From: Onthophagus taurus
Taxonomy: Eukaryota; Arthropoda; Insecta; Coleoptera; Scarabaeidae
DNA: 64,000 nucleotides
Reading direction: 5' to 3'
NCBI RefSeq assembly: GCF_036711975.1
Contig: NC_091969.1
Coordinates: 1,612,001 to 1,676,000, forward strand
Position numbers and translations under genes: made by a program. The notes below the pieces were generated by a model. The model was not told where the DNA came from and made no database searches. It saw nothing but the letters and a program-made list of their open reading frames with translations. This document shows positions 34,001 to 45,028 of this stretch, piece after piece (position 1 is the first letter of the stretch; each line of letters starts with the position of its first letter).

Positions 34001-37000
34001 ATTGTCAACAGAATTACCCGAACCAAAAGTGATAGAAAGTTTAAACATGGCTCAGAACGGCGTATAACGTCATAATATCACGTTTTGGGCACATTTTGTT
34101 TTTTATCTCCAACATGCTCCAAGATGTCATTTGGCGCCTGAATATCACAAATATGATCAACAGAATTACCGGAGCCAAAAGTGATAGAAAGTTCAAACAT
34201 GGCTCAGAACAGCGTATAACGTCATAATGTCACGTTTTGGGTGCATTTTGTTTTTTATCTCCAACATGCTCCAAGATGTCATTTGGCGCCTGAATATCAC
34301 AAATATGGTCAACAGAATTATCGGAACCGAAAGTGATAGAAAGTTCAAACATGCCTCAGAACGGCGTATAACGTCATAATATCACGTTTTGGGCACATTT
34401 TGTTTTTTATCTCCAACATGCTCCAAGATGTCATTTGGCGCCTGAATATCACAAATATGGTCAGCAGAATTATCGGAACCAAAAGTGATAGAAAGTTCAA
34501 ACATGGCTCAGAACGGCGTATAACGTCATATTATCACGTTTTGGGTGCATTTTGTTTTTTATCTCCAACATGCTCCAAGATGTCATTTGGCGCCTGAATA
34601 TCACAAATATGGTCAACAGAATTATCGGAACCGAAAGTGATAGAAAGTTCAAACATGGCTCAGAACGGCGTATAACGTCAAAATATCACGTTTTGGGCAC
34701 ATTTTGTTTTTTATCTCTAACATGCTCCAAGATGTCATTTGGCGCCTGAATATCACAAATATGGTCAGCAGAATTATCGGAACCAAAAGTGATAGAAAGT
34801 TCAAACATGGCTCAGAACGGCGTATAACGTCATAATATCACGTTTTGGGCATATTTTGTTTTTCATCTCCAACATGCTCCAAGATGTCATTTGACGCCTG
34901 AATATCACAAATATGGTCAACAGAATTACCGGAACCAAAAGTGATAGAAAGTTCAAACGTGGCTCAGAACGGCGTATAACGTCATAATATCACGTTTTGG
35001 GCACATTTTGTTTTTTATCTCCAACATGCTCCAAGATGTCATTTGACGCCTGAATATCACAAATATGGTCAACAGAATTACCGGAACCAAAAGTGATAGA
35101 AAGTTCAAACATGACTCAGAACGGCGCATAACGTCATAATATCACGTTTTGGGCACATTTTGTTTTTTATCTCCAACATGCTCCAAGATGTCATTTGGCG
35201 CCTGAATATCACAAATATGGTGAACAGAATTATCGGAACCGAAAGTGATAGAAACTTCAAACATGGCTCAGAACGGCGTATAACGTCATAATATCACGTT
35301 TTAGGTGCATTTTGATTTTTATCTCCAACATGCTACAAGATGTCATTTGGCGCCTGAATATCACAAATATGGTCAACAGAATTATCGGAACCGAAAGTGA
35401 TAGAAAGTTCAAACATGGCTCAGAACGGCGTATAACGTCATAATGTCACGTTTTGGGTGCATTTTGTTTTTTATCTCCAACATGCTCCAAGATGTCATTT
35501 GGCGCCCGAATATCACAAATATGGTCAACAGAATTATCGGAACCGAAAGTGATAGAAAGTTCAAACATGGCTCAGAACGGCGTATAACGTCATAATATCA
35601 CGTTTTGGGTGCATTTTGTTTTTTATCTCCAACATGCTCCAAGATGTCATTTGACGCCTGAATATCACAAATATGGTCAACAGAATTATCGGAACCGAAA
35701 GTGATAGAAAGTTCAAACATGGCTTAAAACGGCATCTAACGTCATAATATCACGTTTTGGGCACATTTTGTTTTTTATCTCCAACATGCTCCAAGATGTC
35801 ATTTGGCGCCTGAATATCACAAATATGATCAACAGAATTACCGGAGCCAAAAGTGGTAGAAAGTTCAAACATGGCTCAGAACGGCGTATAACGTCATAAT
35901 ATCACGTTTTGGGCACATTTTGTTTTTTATCTCCAACATGCTCCAAGATGTCATTTGGCGCCAGAATATCACAAATATGGTCAACAGAATTATCGGAACC
36001 GAAAGTGATACAAAGTTCAAACATGGCTCAGAACGGCGTATAACGTCATAATATCACGTTTTGGACACATTTTGTTTTTTATCTCCAATATGCTCCAAGA
36101 TGTCATTTGACGCCTGAATATCACAAATATGGTCAACAGAATTACCGGAACCGAAAGTGATAGAAAGTTCAAACATGGCTCAGAACGGCGTATAACGTCA
36201 TAATATCACGTTTTGGGCACATTTTGTTTTTTATCTCCAACATGCTCCAAGATGTCATTTGGCGCCAGAATATCACATATATGGTCAACAGAATTACCCG
36301 AACCAAAAGTGATAGAAAGTTCAAACATGGCTTAAAACGGCATCTAACGTCATAATATCACGTTTTGGGCACATTTTGTTTTTTATCTCCAACATGCTCC
36401 AAGATGTCATTTGGCGCCTGAATATCACAAATATGATCAACAGAATTACCGGAGCCAAAAGTGATCGAAAGTTCAAACATGGCTCAGAACGGCGTATAAC
36501 GTCATAATATCACGTTTTGGGCACATTTTGTTTTTTATCTCCAACATGCTCCAAGATGTCATTTGGCGCCTGAATATCACAAATATGATCAACAGAATTA
36601 CCGGAGCCAAAAGTGATAGAAAGTTCAAACATGGCTCAAAACGGCGTATAACGTCATAATATTACGTTTTGGGCACATTTTGTTTTTTATCTCCAACATG
36701 CTCCAAGATGTCATTTGAGGCCGAATATCACAAATATGGTTAACAGAATTACCGGAACCAAAAGTGATAGAAAGTTCAAACATGCCTCAAAAGGGCGTAT
36801 AACGTCATAATATCACGTTTTGGGCACATTTTGTTTTTTATCTCCAACATGCTCCAAGATGTCATTTGGCGCCTGAATATTAAATATATGGTCAACAGAA
36901 TTACCGGAACCAAAAGTGATAGAAAGTTCAAACATGGCTCAGAACGGCGTATAACGTCATAATATCACGTTTTGGGCACATTTTGTTTTTTATCTCCAAC

Positions 37001-40000
37001 ATGCTCCAAGATGTTATTTGGCGCCTGAATATCACAAATATGGTCAGCAGAATTATCGGAACCAAAGGTGATAGAAAGTTCAAACATCGCTCAGAACGGC
37101 GTATAACGTCATAATATCACGTTTTGGGCATATTTTGTTTTTTATCTCCAACATGCTCCAAGATGTCATTTGGCGCCAGAATATCACATATATGGTCAAC
37201 AGAATTACCAGAACCAAAAGTGATAGAAAGTTCAAACATGGCTTAAAAGGGCGTATAACGTCATAATATCACGTTTTGGGCACATTTTGTTTTTTATCTC
37301 CAACATGCTCCAAGATGTCATTTGGCGCCTGAATATCAAATATATGGTCAACAGAATTACCGGAACCAAAAGTGATAGAAAGTTCAAACATGGCTCAGAA
37401 CGGCATATAACGTCATAATATCACGTTTTGGGCACATTTTGTTTTTTATCTCCAACATGCTCCAAGATGTCATTTGGCGCCAGAATATCACAAATATGGT
37501 CAACAGAATTATCGGAACCGAAAGTGATACAAAGTTCAAACATGGCTCAGAACGGCGTATAACGTTATAATATCACGTTTTGGGCACATTTTGTTTTTTA
37601 TCTCCAACTTGCTCCAAGATGTCATTTGGCGCCTGAATATCACAAATATGATCAACAGAATTACCGGAGCCAAAAGTGATAGAAAGTTCAAACATGGCTC
37701 AGAACGGCGTATAACGTCATAATAGCACGTTTTGGGCACATCTTGCTTTTTATCTCCAACATGCTCCACGATGTCATTTGACGCCTGAATATCACAAATA
37801 TGATCAACAGAATTACCGGAGCCAAAAGTGATAGAAAGTTCAAACATGGCTCAGAACGGCGTATAACGTCATAATATCACGTTTTGGGCACATTTTGTTT
37901 TTTATCTCCAACATGCTCCAAGATGTCATTTGACGCCTGAATATCACAAATATGGTCAACAGAATTACCGGAACCAAAAGTGATAGAAAGTTCAAACATG
38001 GCTCAGAACGGCGTATAACGTCATAATATCACGTTTTGGGTACATTTTGTTTTTTATCTCCAACATGCTCCAAGATGTCATTTGGCGCCTGAATATCACA
38101 AATATGATCAACAGAATTACCGGAGCCAAAAGTGATAGAAAGTTCAAACATGGCTCAGAACGGCGTATAACGTCATAATAGCACGTTTTGGGCACATTTT
38201 GTTTTTTATCTCCAACATGCTCCAAGATGTCATTTGGCGCCAGAATATCACATATATGGTCAACAGAATTACCGGAACCAAAAGTGATAGAAAGTTCAAA
38301 CATGGCTCAGAACGGCGTATAACGTCATAATATCACGTTTTGGGCACATTTTGTTTTTTATCTCCAACATGCTCCAAGATGTCATTTGGCGCCTGAATAT
38401 CACAAATATGGTCAACAGAATTACCGGAACCAAAAGTGATAGAAAGTTCAAACATGGCTCAGAACGGCGTATAACGTCATAATATCACGTTTTGGGCACA
38501 TTTTGTTTTTTATCTCCAACATGCTCCAAGATGTCATTTGGCGCCAGAATATCACATATATGGTCAACAGAATTACCCGAACCAAAAGTGATAGAAAGTT
38601 CAAACATGGCTTAAAACGGCATCTAACGTCATAATATCACGTTTTGGGCACATTTTGTTTTTTATCTCCAACATGCTCCAAGATGTCATTTGGCGCCTGA
38701 ATATCACAAATATGATCAACAGAATTACCGGAGCCAAAAGTGATAGAAAGTTCAAACATGGCTCAGAAAGGCGTATAACGTCATAATATCACGTTTTGGG
38801 CACATTTTGTTTTTTATCTCCAACATGCTCCAAGATGTCATTTGACGCCTGAATATGACAAATATGGTCAACAGAATTATCGAAACCAAAAGTGATAGAA
38901 AGTTCAAACATGGCTCAAAACGGCGTATAACGTCATAATATCACGTGTTGGGCACATTTTGTTTTTTATCTCCAGCTTGCTCCAAGATGTCATTTGGCGC
39001 CTGAATATCAAATATATGGTCAACAGAATTACCGGAACCAAAAGTGATAGAAACTTCAAACATGGCTCAGAACGGCGTATAACGTCATAATATCACGTTT
39101 TGGGCACATTTTGTTTTTTATCTCCAACATGCTCCAAGATGTCATTTGGCGCCAGAATATCACATATATGGTCAACAGAATTACCAGAACCAAAAGTGAT
39201 AGAAAGTTCAAACATGGCTTAAAACGGCATCTAACGTCATAATATCACGTTTTGGGCACATTTTGTTTTTTATCTCCAACATGCTCCAAGATGTCATTTG
39301 GCGCCTGAATATCACAAATATGATCAACAGAATTACCGGAGCCAAAAGTGATAGAAAGTTCAAACATGGCTCAGAACGGCGTGTAACGTCATAATATAAC
39401 GTTTTGGGCACATTTTGTTTTTTATCTCCAACATGCTCCAAGATGTCATTTGGCGCCAGAATATCACAAATATGGTCAACAGAATTATCGGAACCGAAAG
39501 TGATACAAAGTTCAAACATGGCTCAGAACGGCGTATAACGTCATAATATCACGTTTTGGACACATTTTGTTTTTTATCTCCAATATGCTCCAAGATGTCA
39601 TTTGACGCCTGAATATCACAAATATGGTCAACAGAATTACCGGAACCAAAAGTGATAGAAAGTTCAAACATGGCTCAGAACGGCGTATAACGTCATAATA
39701 TCACGTTTTGGGCACATTTTGTTTTTTATCTCCAACATGCTCCAAGATGTCATTTGGCGCCAGAATATCACATATATGGTCAACAGAATTACCCGAACCA
39801 AAAGTGATAGAAAGTTCAAACATGGCTTAAAACGGCATCTAACGTCATAATATCACGTTTTGGGCACATTTTGTTTTTTATCTCCAACATGCTCCAAGAT
39901 GTCATTTGGCGCCTGAATATCACAAATATGATCAACAGAATTACCGGAGCCAAAAGTGATAGAAAGTTCAAACATGGCTCAGAACGGCGTATAACGTCAT

Positions 40001-42805
40001 AATATCACGTTTTGGGCACATTTTGTTTTTTATCTCCAACATGCTCCAAGATGTCATTTGGCGCCTGAATATCAAATATATGGTCAACAGAATTACCGGA
40101 TCCAAAAGTGATAGAAAGTTCAAACATGGCTCAAAACGGCGTATAACGTCATAATATCACGTTTTGGACACATTTTGTTTTTTATCTCCAATATGCTCCA
40201 AGATGTCATTTGACGCCTGAATATCACAAATATGGTCAACAGAATTACCGGAACCGAAAGTGATAGAAAGTTCAAACATGGCTCAGAACGGCGTATAACG
40301 TCATAATATCACGTTTTGGGCACATTTTGTTTTTTATCTCCAACATGCTCCAAGATGTCATTTGGCGCCAGAATATCACATATATGGTCAACAGAATTAC
40401 CCGAACCAAAAGTGATAGAAAGTTCAAACATGGCTTAAAACGGCATCTAACGTCATAATATCACGTTTTGGGCACATTTTGTTTTTTATCTCCAACATGC
40501 TCCAAGATGTCATTTGGCGCCTGAATATCACAAATATGATCAACAGAATTACCGGAGCCAAAAGTGATAGAAAGTTCAAACATGGCTCAGAACGGCGTAT
40601 AACGTCATAATATCACGTTTTGGGCACATTTTGTTTTTTATCTCCAACATGCTCCAAGATGTCATTTGGCGCCTGAATATCACAAATATGATCAACAGAA
40701 TTACCGGAACCAAAAGTGATAGAAAGTTCAAACATGGTTTAGAACGGCGTATAACGTCATAATATCACGTTTTGGACACATTTTGTTTTTTATCTCCAAC
40801 ATGCTCCAAGATGTCATTTGGTGCCTGAATATCACAAATATGATCAACAGAATTACCGGAACCAAAAGTGATAGAAAGTTCAAACATGGCTCAGAACGGC
40901 GTATAACGTCATAATATCACGTTTTGGGCACATTTTGTTTTTTATCTCCAACATGCTCCAAGATATCATTTGACGCCTGAATATCACAAATATGGTCAAC
41001 AGAATTATCGGAACCGAAGGTGATAGAAAGGTCAAACATGGCTCAGAACGGCGTATAACGTCATAATATCACGTTTTGGGCACATTTTGTTTTTTATCTC
41101 CAACATGTTCTAAGATGTCATTTGGCGCCTGAATATCACAAATATGGTCAACAGAATTATCGGAACCGAAAGTGATAGAAAGTTCAAGCATGGCTCAAAA
41201 CGGCGTATAACGGCAAAATATCACGTTTTGGGCACATTTTGTTTTTTATCTCCAACATGCTCCAAGATGTCATTTGGCGCCTGAATATCACAAATATGAT
41301 CAACAGAATTACCGGAGCCAAAAGTGATAGAAAGTTCAAACATGGCTCAGAACGGCGTATAACGTCATAATATCACGTTTTGGGCACATTTTGTTTTTTA
41401 TCTCCAACATGCTCCAAGATGTCATTTGGCGCCTGAATATCACAAATATGATCAACAGAATTACCGGAGCCAAAAGTGATAGAAAGTTCAAACATGGCTC
41501 AGAACGGCGTATAACGTCATAATATCACGTTTTGGGCACATTTTGTTTTTTATCTCCAACATGCTCCAAGATGTCATTTGGCGCCTGAATATCACAAATA
41601 TGATCAACAGAATTACCGGAACCAAAAGTGATAGAAAGTTCAAACATGGTTTAGAACGGCGTATAACGTCATAATATCACGTTTTGGGCACATTTTGTTT
41701 TTTATCTCCAACATGCTCCAAGATGTCATTTGGTGCCTGAATATCACAAATATGATCAACAGAATTACCGGAACCAAAAGTGATAGAAAGTTCAAACATG
41801 GCTCAGAACGGCGTATAACGTCATAATATCACGTTTTGGGCACATTTTGTTTTTTATCTCCAACATGCTCCAAGATATCATTTGACGCCTGAATATCACA
41901 AATATGGTCAACAGAATTATCGGAACCGAAAGTGATAGAAAGGTCAAACATGGCTCAGAACGGCGTATAACGTCATAATATCACGTTTTGGGCACATTTT
42001 GTTTTTTATCTCCAACATGTTCCAAGATGTCATTTGGCGCCTGAATATCACAAATATGGTCAACAGAATTATCGGAACCGAAAGTGATAGAAAGTTCAAG
42101 CATGGCTCAAAACGGCGTATAACGGCAAAATATCACGTTTTGGGCACATTTTGTTTTTTATCTCCAACATGCTCCAAGATGTCATTTGGCGCCTGAATAT
42201 CCCATATATGGTCAACAGAATTACCGAAACCGAAAGTGATAGAAAGTTCAAACATGGTTCAGAACGGCGTATAATGTCATAATATCACGTTTTGGGATCA
42301 TTTTGTTTTTTATCTCCAACATGCTCCAAGATGTCATTTGGCGCCTGAATATCACAAATATGATCAACAGAATTACCGGAGCCAAAAGTGATAGAAAGTT
42401 CAAACATGGCTCAGAACGGCGTATAACGTCATAATATCACGTTTTGGGCACATTTTGTTTTTTATCTCCAACATGCTCCAAGATGTCATTTAGCGCCTGA
42501 ATATCACAAATATGATCAACAGAATTACCGGAGCCAAAAGTGATAGAAAGTTCAAACATGGCTCAGAACGGCGTATAACGTCATAATATCACGTTTTGGG
42601 CACATTTTGTTTTTTATCTCCAACATGTTCCAAGATGTCATTTGGCGCCTGAATATCACAAATATGGTCAACAGAATTATCGGAACCGAAAGTGATAGAA
42701 AGTTCAAACATGGTTCAGAACGGCGTATAACGTCATAATATCACGTTTTGAGCACATTTTGTTTTTTATCTCCAACATGCTCCAAGATGTCATTTGGCGC
42801 CTGAA
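13069..42805. repeat. 152-bp satellite array, about 196 units
   Basis: Head-to-tail units begin at CCTGAA (13069, 13221, and so on; last at 42648 and 42800). Unit variants are shared over multiples of 152 bp, such as GGGTGCATT in place of GGGCACATT, GCTTAAAACGGCATCTAACG, CCTCAAAAGGGCG and TATCAAATATATGG. They form local higher-order repeats: a 5-unit block (760 bp) repeated at about 19731 and 20491, and a 9-unit block (1,368 bp) repeated at about 23059 and 24427. One unit near 31155 lacks about 55 bp. Frames of 65-103 codons arise only because the unit length is not a multiple of three; I see no gene. The unit is moderately A/T-rich, with a GGCGCC palindrome next to the insertion site. Confidence 0.98.
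42800..42805. repeat. Target-site duplication CCTGAA, left side of copy 2
   Basis: The satellite reads ...GGCGCCTGAA and then the element begins AGTAGTATAG. The same CCTGAA follows the right end at 60164-60169 (and at 13069-13074 for copy 1) and continues into TATCAC as in an uninterrupted unit. Removing the element and one CCTGAA restores the 152-bp phase. Six-base duplications are the Polinton hallmark. Confidence 0.95.
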
Positions 42806-43383
42806 AGTAGTATAGATTCGCTGATTCAAGAACCTCCTCCTCGAACCTGCGTTCTAGGAGGAGGTTCTTGAATCGGCAAATTTTTTGGGGGTCAGAGGAG
42901 GTTCGATGAGGAGAGGAGGTTCTTGAATCGGCGATTCTTTTGAGGGTCGGAGGAGGTCAATTTACTTGAGAAGGTCATGTTATTTTGACGAAATTATTAA
43001 AAATTTATCTTTATTAAAAATGTATCTTTATTTAGGTTATGTTATTAAAAATTTATCTTTATATGTAACCTGTTTACCTAGATGAAAACAATTACTATGT
43101 TTATCCTTCGACGCTTCTCAATGAACTGTTAATGTTTTCGATATATCTCTTAATTTATTATTATACACAAAGGTATACGGTTTTGAGATATGTAGGTATA
43201 CAAATAAGTGAGTCATAACTTACCTGCGAGATATTTTTTATTTTATTATGTAAAGGTGTACGGGTATTTAAGAATATGCGAGGAGGTTCTTGAATCGGCA
43301 AATTTTTTGGGAGGACAGGTTTGAGGAGGAGGTCAACTAACTTGTTAGTAGATGAGTCATGATCCACCTGCGAGATATTTTTT
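42806..43383. repeat. Left terminal inverted repeat, copy 2
   Basis: It begins AGTAGTATAGATTCG and mirrors 59564-60163, with scattered mismatches and a gap of about 21 bp near 42957. A hairpin formed by GATTCAAGAACCTCCTCCT and its inverted copy spans 42818-42873. Further single copies of the 17-bp motif lie near 42920 and 43280. There is no gene; a short minus-strand frame here is not supported. Confidence 0.93.
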
Positions 43384-43654
43384 AAGAGCTTCTTAATAAA
43401 TTTGTCATGCGTTTTGTCTGACGTCTCACGATATAATGACGTGTTAGAACATGTATAATAGATATATTCGGTAATGATGTGAAATATTACTCCCCCCCGC
43501 CAGCAACCTTATGTATTGCTATAAATACAAACGTTGGTCGAAGTTGTACCGCAGAGTGTTGTGCTTCAGAGTAAGGTTTTTGTGTATTTAGTACATATTA
43601 AAAATATCGTGTAGATTTTTGGTGCATTTAGTACAGAGGATTTTTAACGTAACG
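43384..43654 (+). promoter_or_regulatory. Left-end promoter region with TATA box at 43520
   Basis: TATAAATA at 43520-43527 precedes a likely start site near 43553. The leader then runs to a donor GAGTAAGT at 43654-43661 (intron GT at 43656). A second possible intron (GTAAGG near 43571 to TTTAG near 43630) would shorten the leader further. No gene is seen between the TIR and 43655. Confidence 0.55.
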
Positions 43655-43950
43655 AGTAAGTAATTCAAATGTAATACAAGTAGATAATGTACTAATGTAA
43701 ACAATAATATTGATGTTTAGTGGCAACCAGACCGAACCCCAAATGTCCAACTAAGAGAGCTGCTGTAAATTCATTTGAAAAGGGTGAAAATAAAAAACCT
43801 GCCCGAAACATCAAAATGGAGGGTAATTGTAATGAGACAACTGCAACAAATGTGTCGCTAGGAAGTGATAATCAAAGAAAAAAGGATGTGGTCAACAACA
43901 AATCAACAACATTATGTAGAAAATTGTGGAAAGTTACCTTTCACAAGTAA
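43655..43950 (+). CDS. 76-aa basic ORF with start codon split by an intron
   Basis: A 65-bp intron 43656-43720 (GTAAGT...GTTTAG) joins A43655 to TG at 43721-43722, creating the ATG only in the spliced message. The product starts MATRPNPKCPTKRAAVNSFE and is hydrophilic, rich in Lys and Asn, with no recognised domain. Its 3' part overlaps the next frame (228 aa) in another phase. Either this is a separate small protein or it is the N-terminus of the 228-aa protein cut off by a frameshift. The split start is directly visible; translation is inferred. Confidence 0.45.
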
Positions 43951-44572
43951 CGTAGTATTAAATGAGGCAGTGAAAAATAATCTCCAAAAAGGTAATCAAG
44001 CGCCATTATTCTCCGAGAGTACATATTATTTAAATAAAAGTCGAACGAAATGGATATCGGTTGGCATGTCTGCCAATCTACATTTTGATCCGGTTATAAG
44101 ATTAATGGGAAAAGGACAATGCATAACTTTTACCGAAGACGAATGGAAAAATGTGATTAATAGCAGACAATTGATTATGAATAGTTTTGTTGGTGATTTA
44201 TCGGCACCACCACATTTCGTTGTAAGCGGCGTGACCTGCAGCAGCCAATGGATAGAAAATGTACGAAAAGTGTTGAAAATGGAAAGGGGGTCAGAAATAT
44301 TTTACCTGGCTTACGACTCGTTACACGAATTGTGGAAACTTAGCGACTTAGTTTCGAGTAGGGTAGAAGTATTAAAGTGTATGGAATATAAAAATTATTA
44401 CGATAGCGTGATCGATGTGGTATCAACAATGCAAGGTGATATAAAATCGAATATATTGGTTGCTTCAAACGGTGCACCACGTGAACATTTGTGCGTAACT
44501 AAAGAACTGCTCGTATACGGTATGGATAAGGTATTACTGGATTTAGATTTGCACGCATTAATGAAGATGTGA
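43886..44572 (+). CDS. 228-aa protein, arthropod Polinton left-end family
   Basis: The first ATG of the frame is at 43886; a non-ATG extension begins at 43862. The middle (TKWISVGMSANLHFDPVIRL, ITFTEDEWKNVI) weakly resembles the PC4/p15 single-strand DNA-binding fold, in which a beta-sheet is followed by an LT-x-EEW helix. The C-terminal half (YLAYDSLHELWKLSDLV, VLKCMEYKNYYDSVI) is helical. I recall similar left-end proteins in insect elements but no function. A DNA-binding or transcription role is a weak inference. It ends 10 bp before the PPP1R15-like ATG, so the two may share a message. Confidence 0.65.
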   Translation: MWSTTNQQHYVENCGKLPFTSNVVLNEAVKNNLQKGNQAPLFSESTYYLNKSRTKWISVGMSANLHFDPVIRLMGKGQCITFTEDEWKNVINSRQLIMNSFVGDLSAPPHFVVSGVTCSSQWIENVRKVLKMERGSEIFYLAYDSLHELWKLSDLVSSRVEVLKCMEYKNYYDSVIDVVSTMQGDIKSNILVASNGAPREHLCVTKELLVYGMDKVLLDLDLHALMKM

Positions 44573-44582
44573 AGTGAATAAA

Positions 44583-44807
44583 ATGGAAAAAAAAGTGACG
44601 TTTTGCGAATCGAAAAATAGAGTGTACCGAATGCACACTTGGACGTTTGCTTACAGACAATCAAGGATAAGTGACTGGGAAGAAAAGATGTTGGACGGAA
44701 TTAGATTTAAGACTAGGATAAGAAACGTAAATAAGTTATTAGAAAAATATTTAGATGTAGATTATAGATTAAATATATATCAAGAACGTTTTAGCATTGT
44801 AGAGTAA
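44583..44807 (+). CDS. PPP1R15 (GADD34)-like PP1/eIF2-alpha phosphatase adaptor (74 aa)
   Basis: The protein is essentially only the conserved core of PPP1R15. KVTF at residues 4-7 is an RVxF docking site for protein phosphatase 1. W20, A23-Y24-R25, R28, W32-E33, R41-F42 and R45-I46 match the eIF2-alpha recruiting helix of cellular PPP1R15. From W20 on, the spacings W-8-R-4-W-10-F-4-I equal those I recall for the human protein. Known viral relatives of this domain reverse eIF2-alpha phosphorylation and so keep translation going under stress or host shut-off; by analogy this one should act in the cytoplasm on PP1. The ATG at 44583 is 10 bp after the previous stop. The frame is intact. Confidence 0.85.
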   Translation: MEKKVTFCESKNRVYRMHTWTFAYRQSRISDWEEKMLDGIRFKTRIRNVNKLLEKYLDVDYRLNIYQERFSIVE

Positions 44808-45028
44808 TCGAAATGTTTTTAACTGAGTAACAATTAATTTTTAGGATATTAGTAGATTTAAGTGTAGCTGAATAATAATAATAATAATATTAATAGATTT
44901 AAGTATAAATTAAGAGCAAAACTGTTTTTGTAAAATATTTAAAAGGAATAAAAGCTTAAAGCACAACAGCAGAGCTTCATTTCTAGTTTTTAACTGTGAA
45001 GAAAAGGAAGAAGGAGTGAAATTATAAA
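44808..45028 (+). promoter_or_regulatory. Intergenic region with possible promoter of the virion block
   Basis: AATAAAAG at 44946-44953 is followed by an initiator-like TCATTT at 44977-44982, about 32 bp apart, and then the phospholipase-like ATG at 45029. The same AATAAA could instead be the poly(A) signal of the left-end genes. An (ATA)n run lies at about 44871-44890. There is no gene in the stretch. Confidence 0.4.

Noticed and set aside
13069..42805. Regular repeats considered as a CRISPR array
   Set aside because: Units are contiguous 152-bp copies without unique spacers, in a eukaryotic context.
43161..43367. 68-aa minus-strand frame in the left TIR
   Set aside because: It lies wholly in the inverted repeat, is not kept open in the right TIR, and has no homology.
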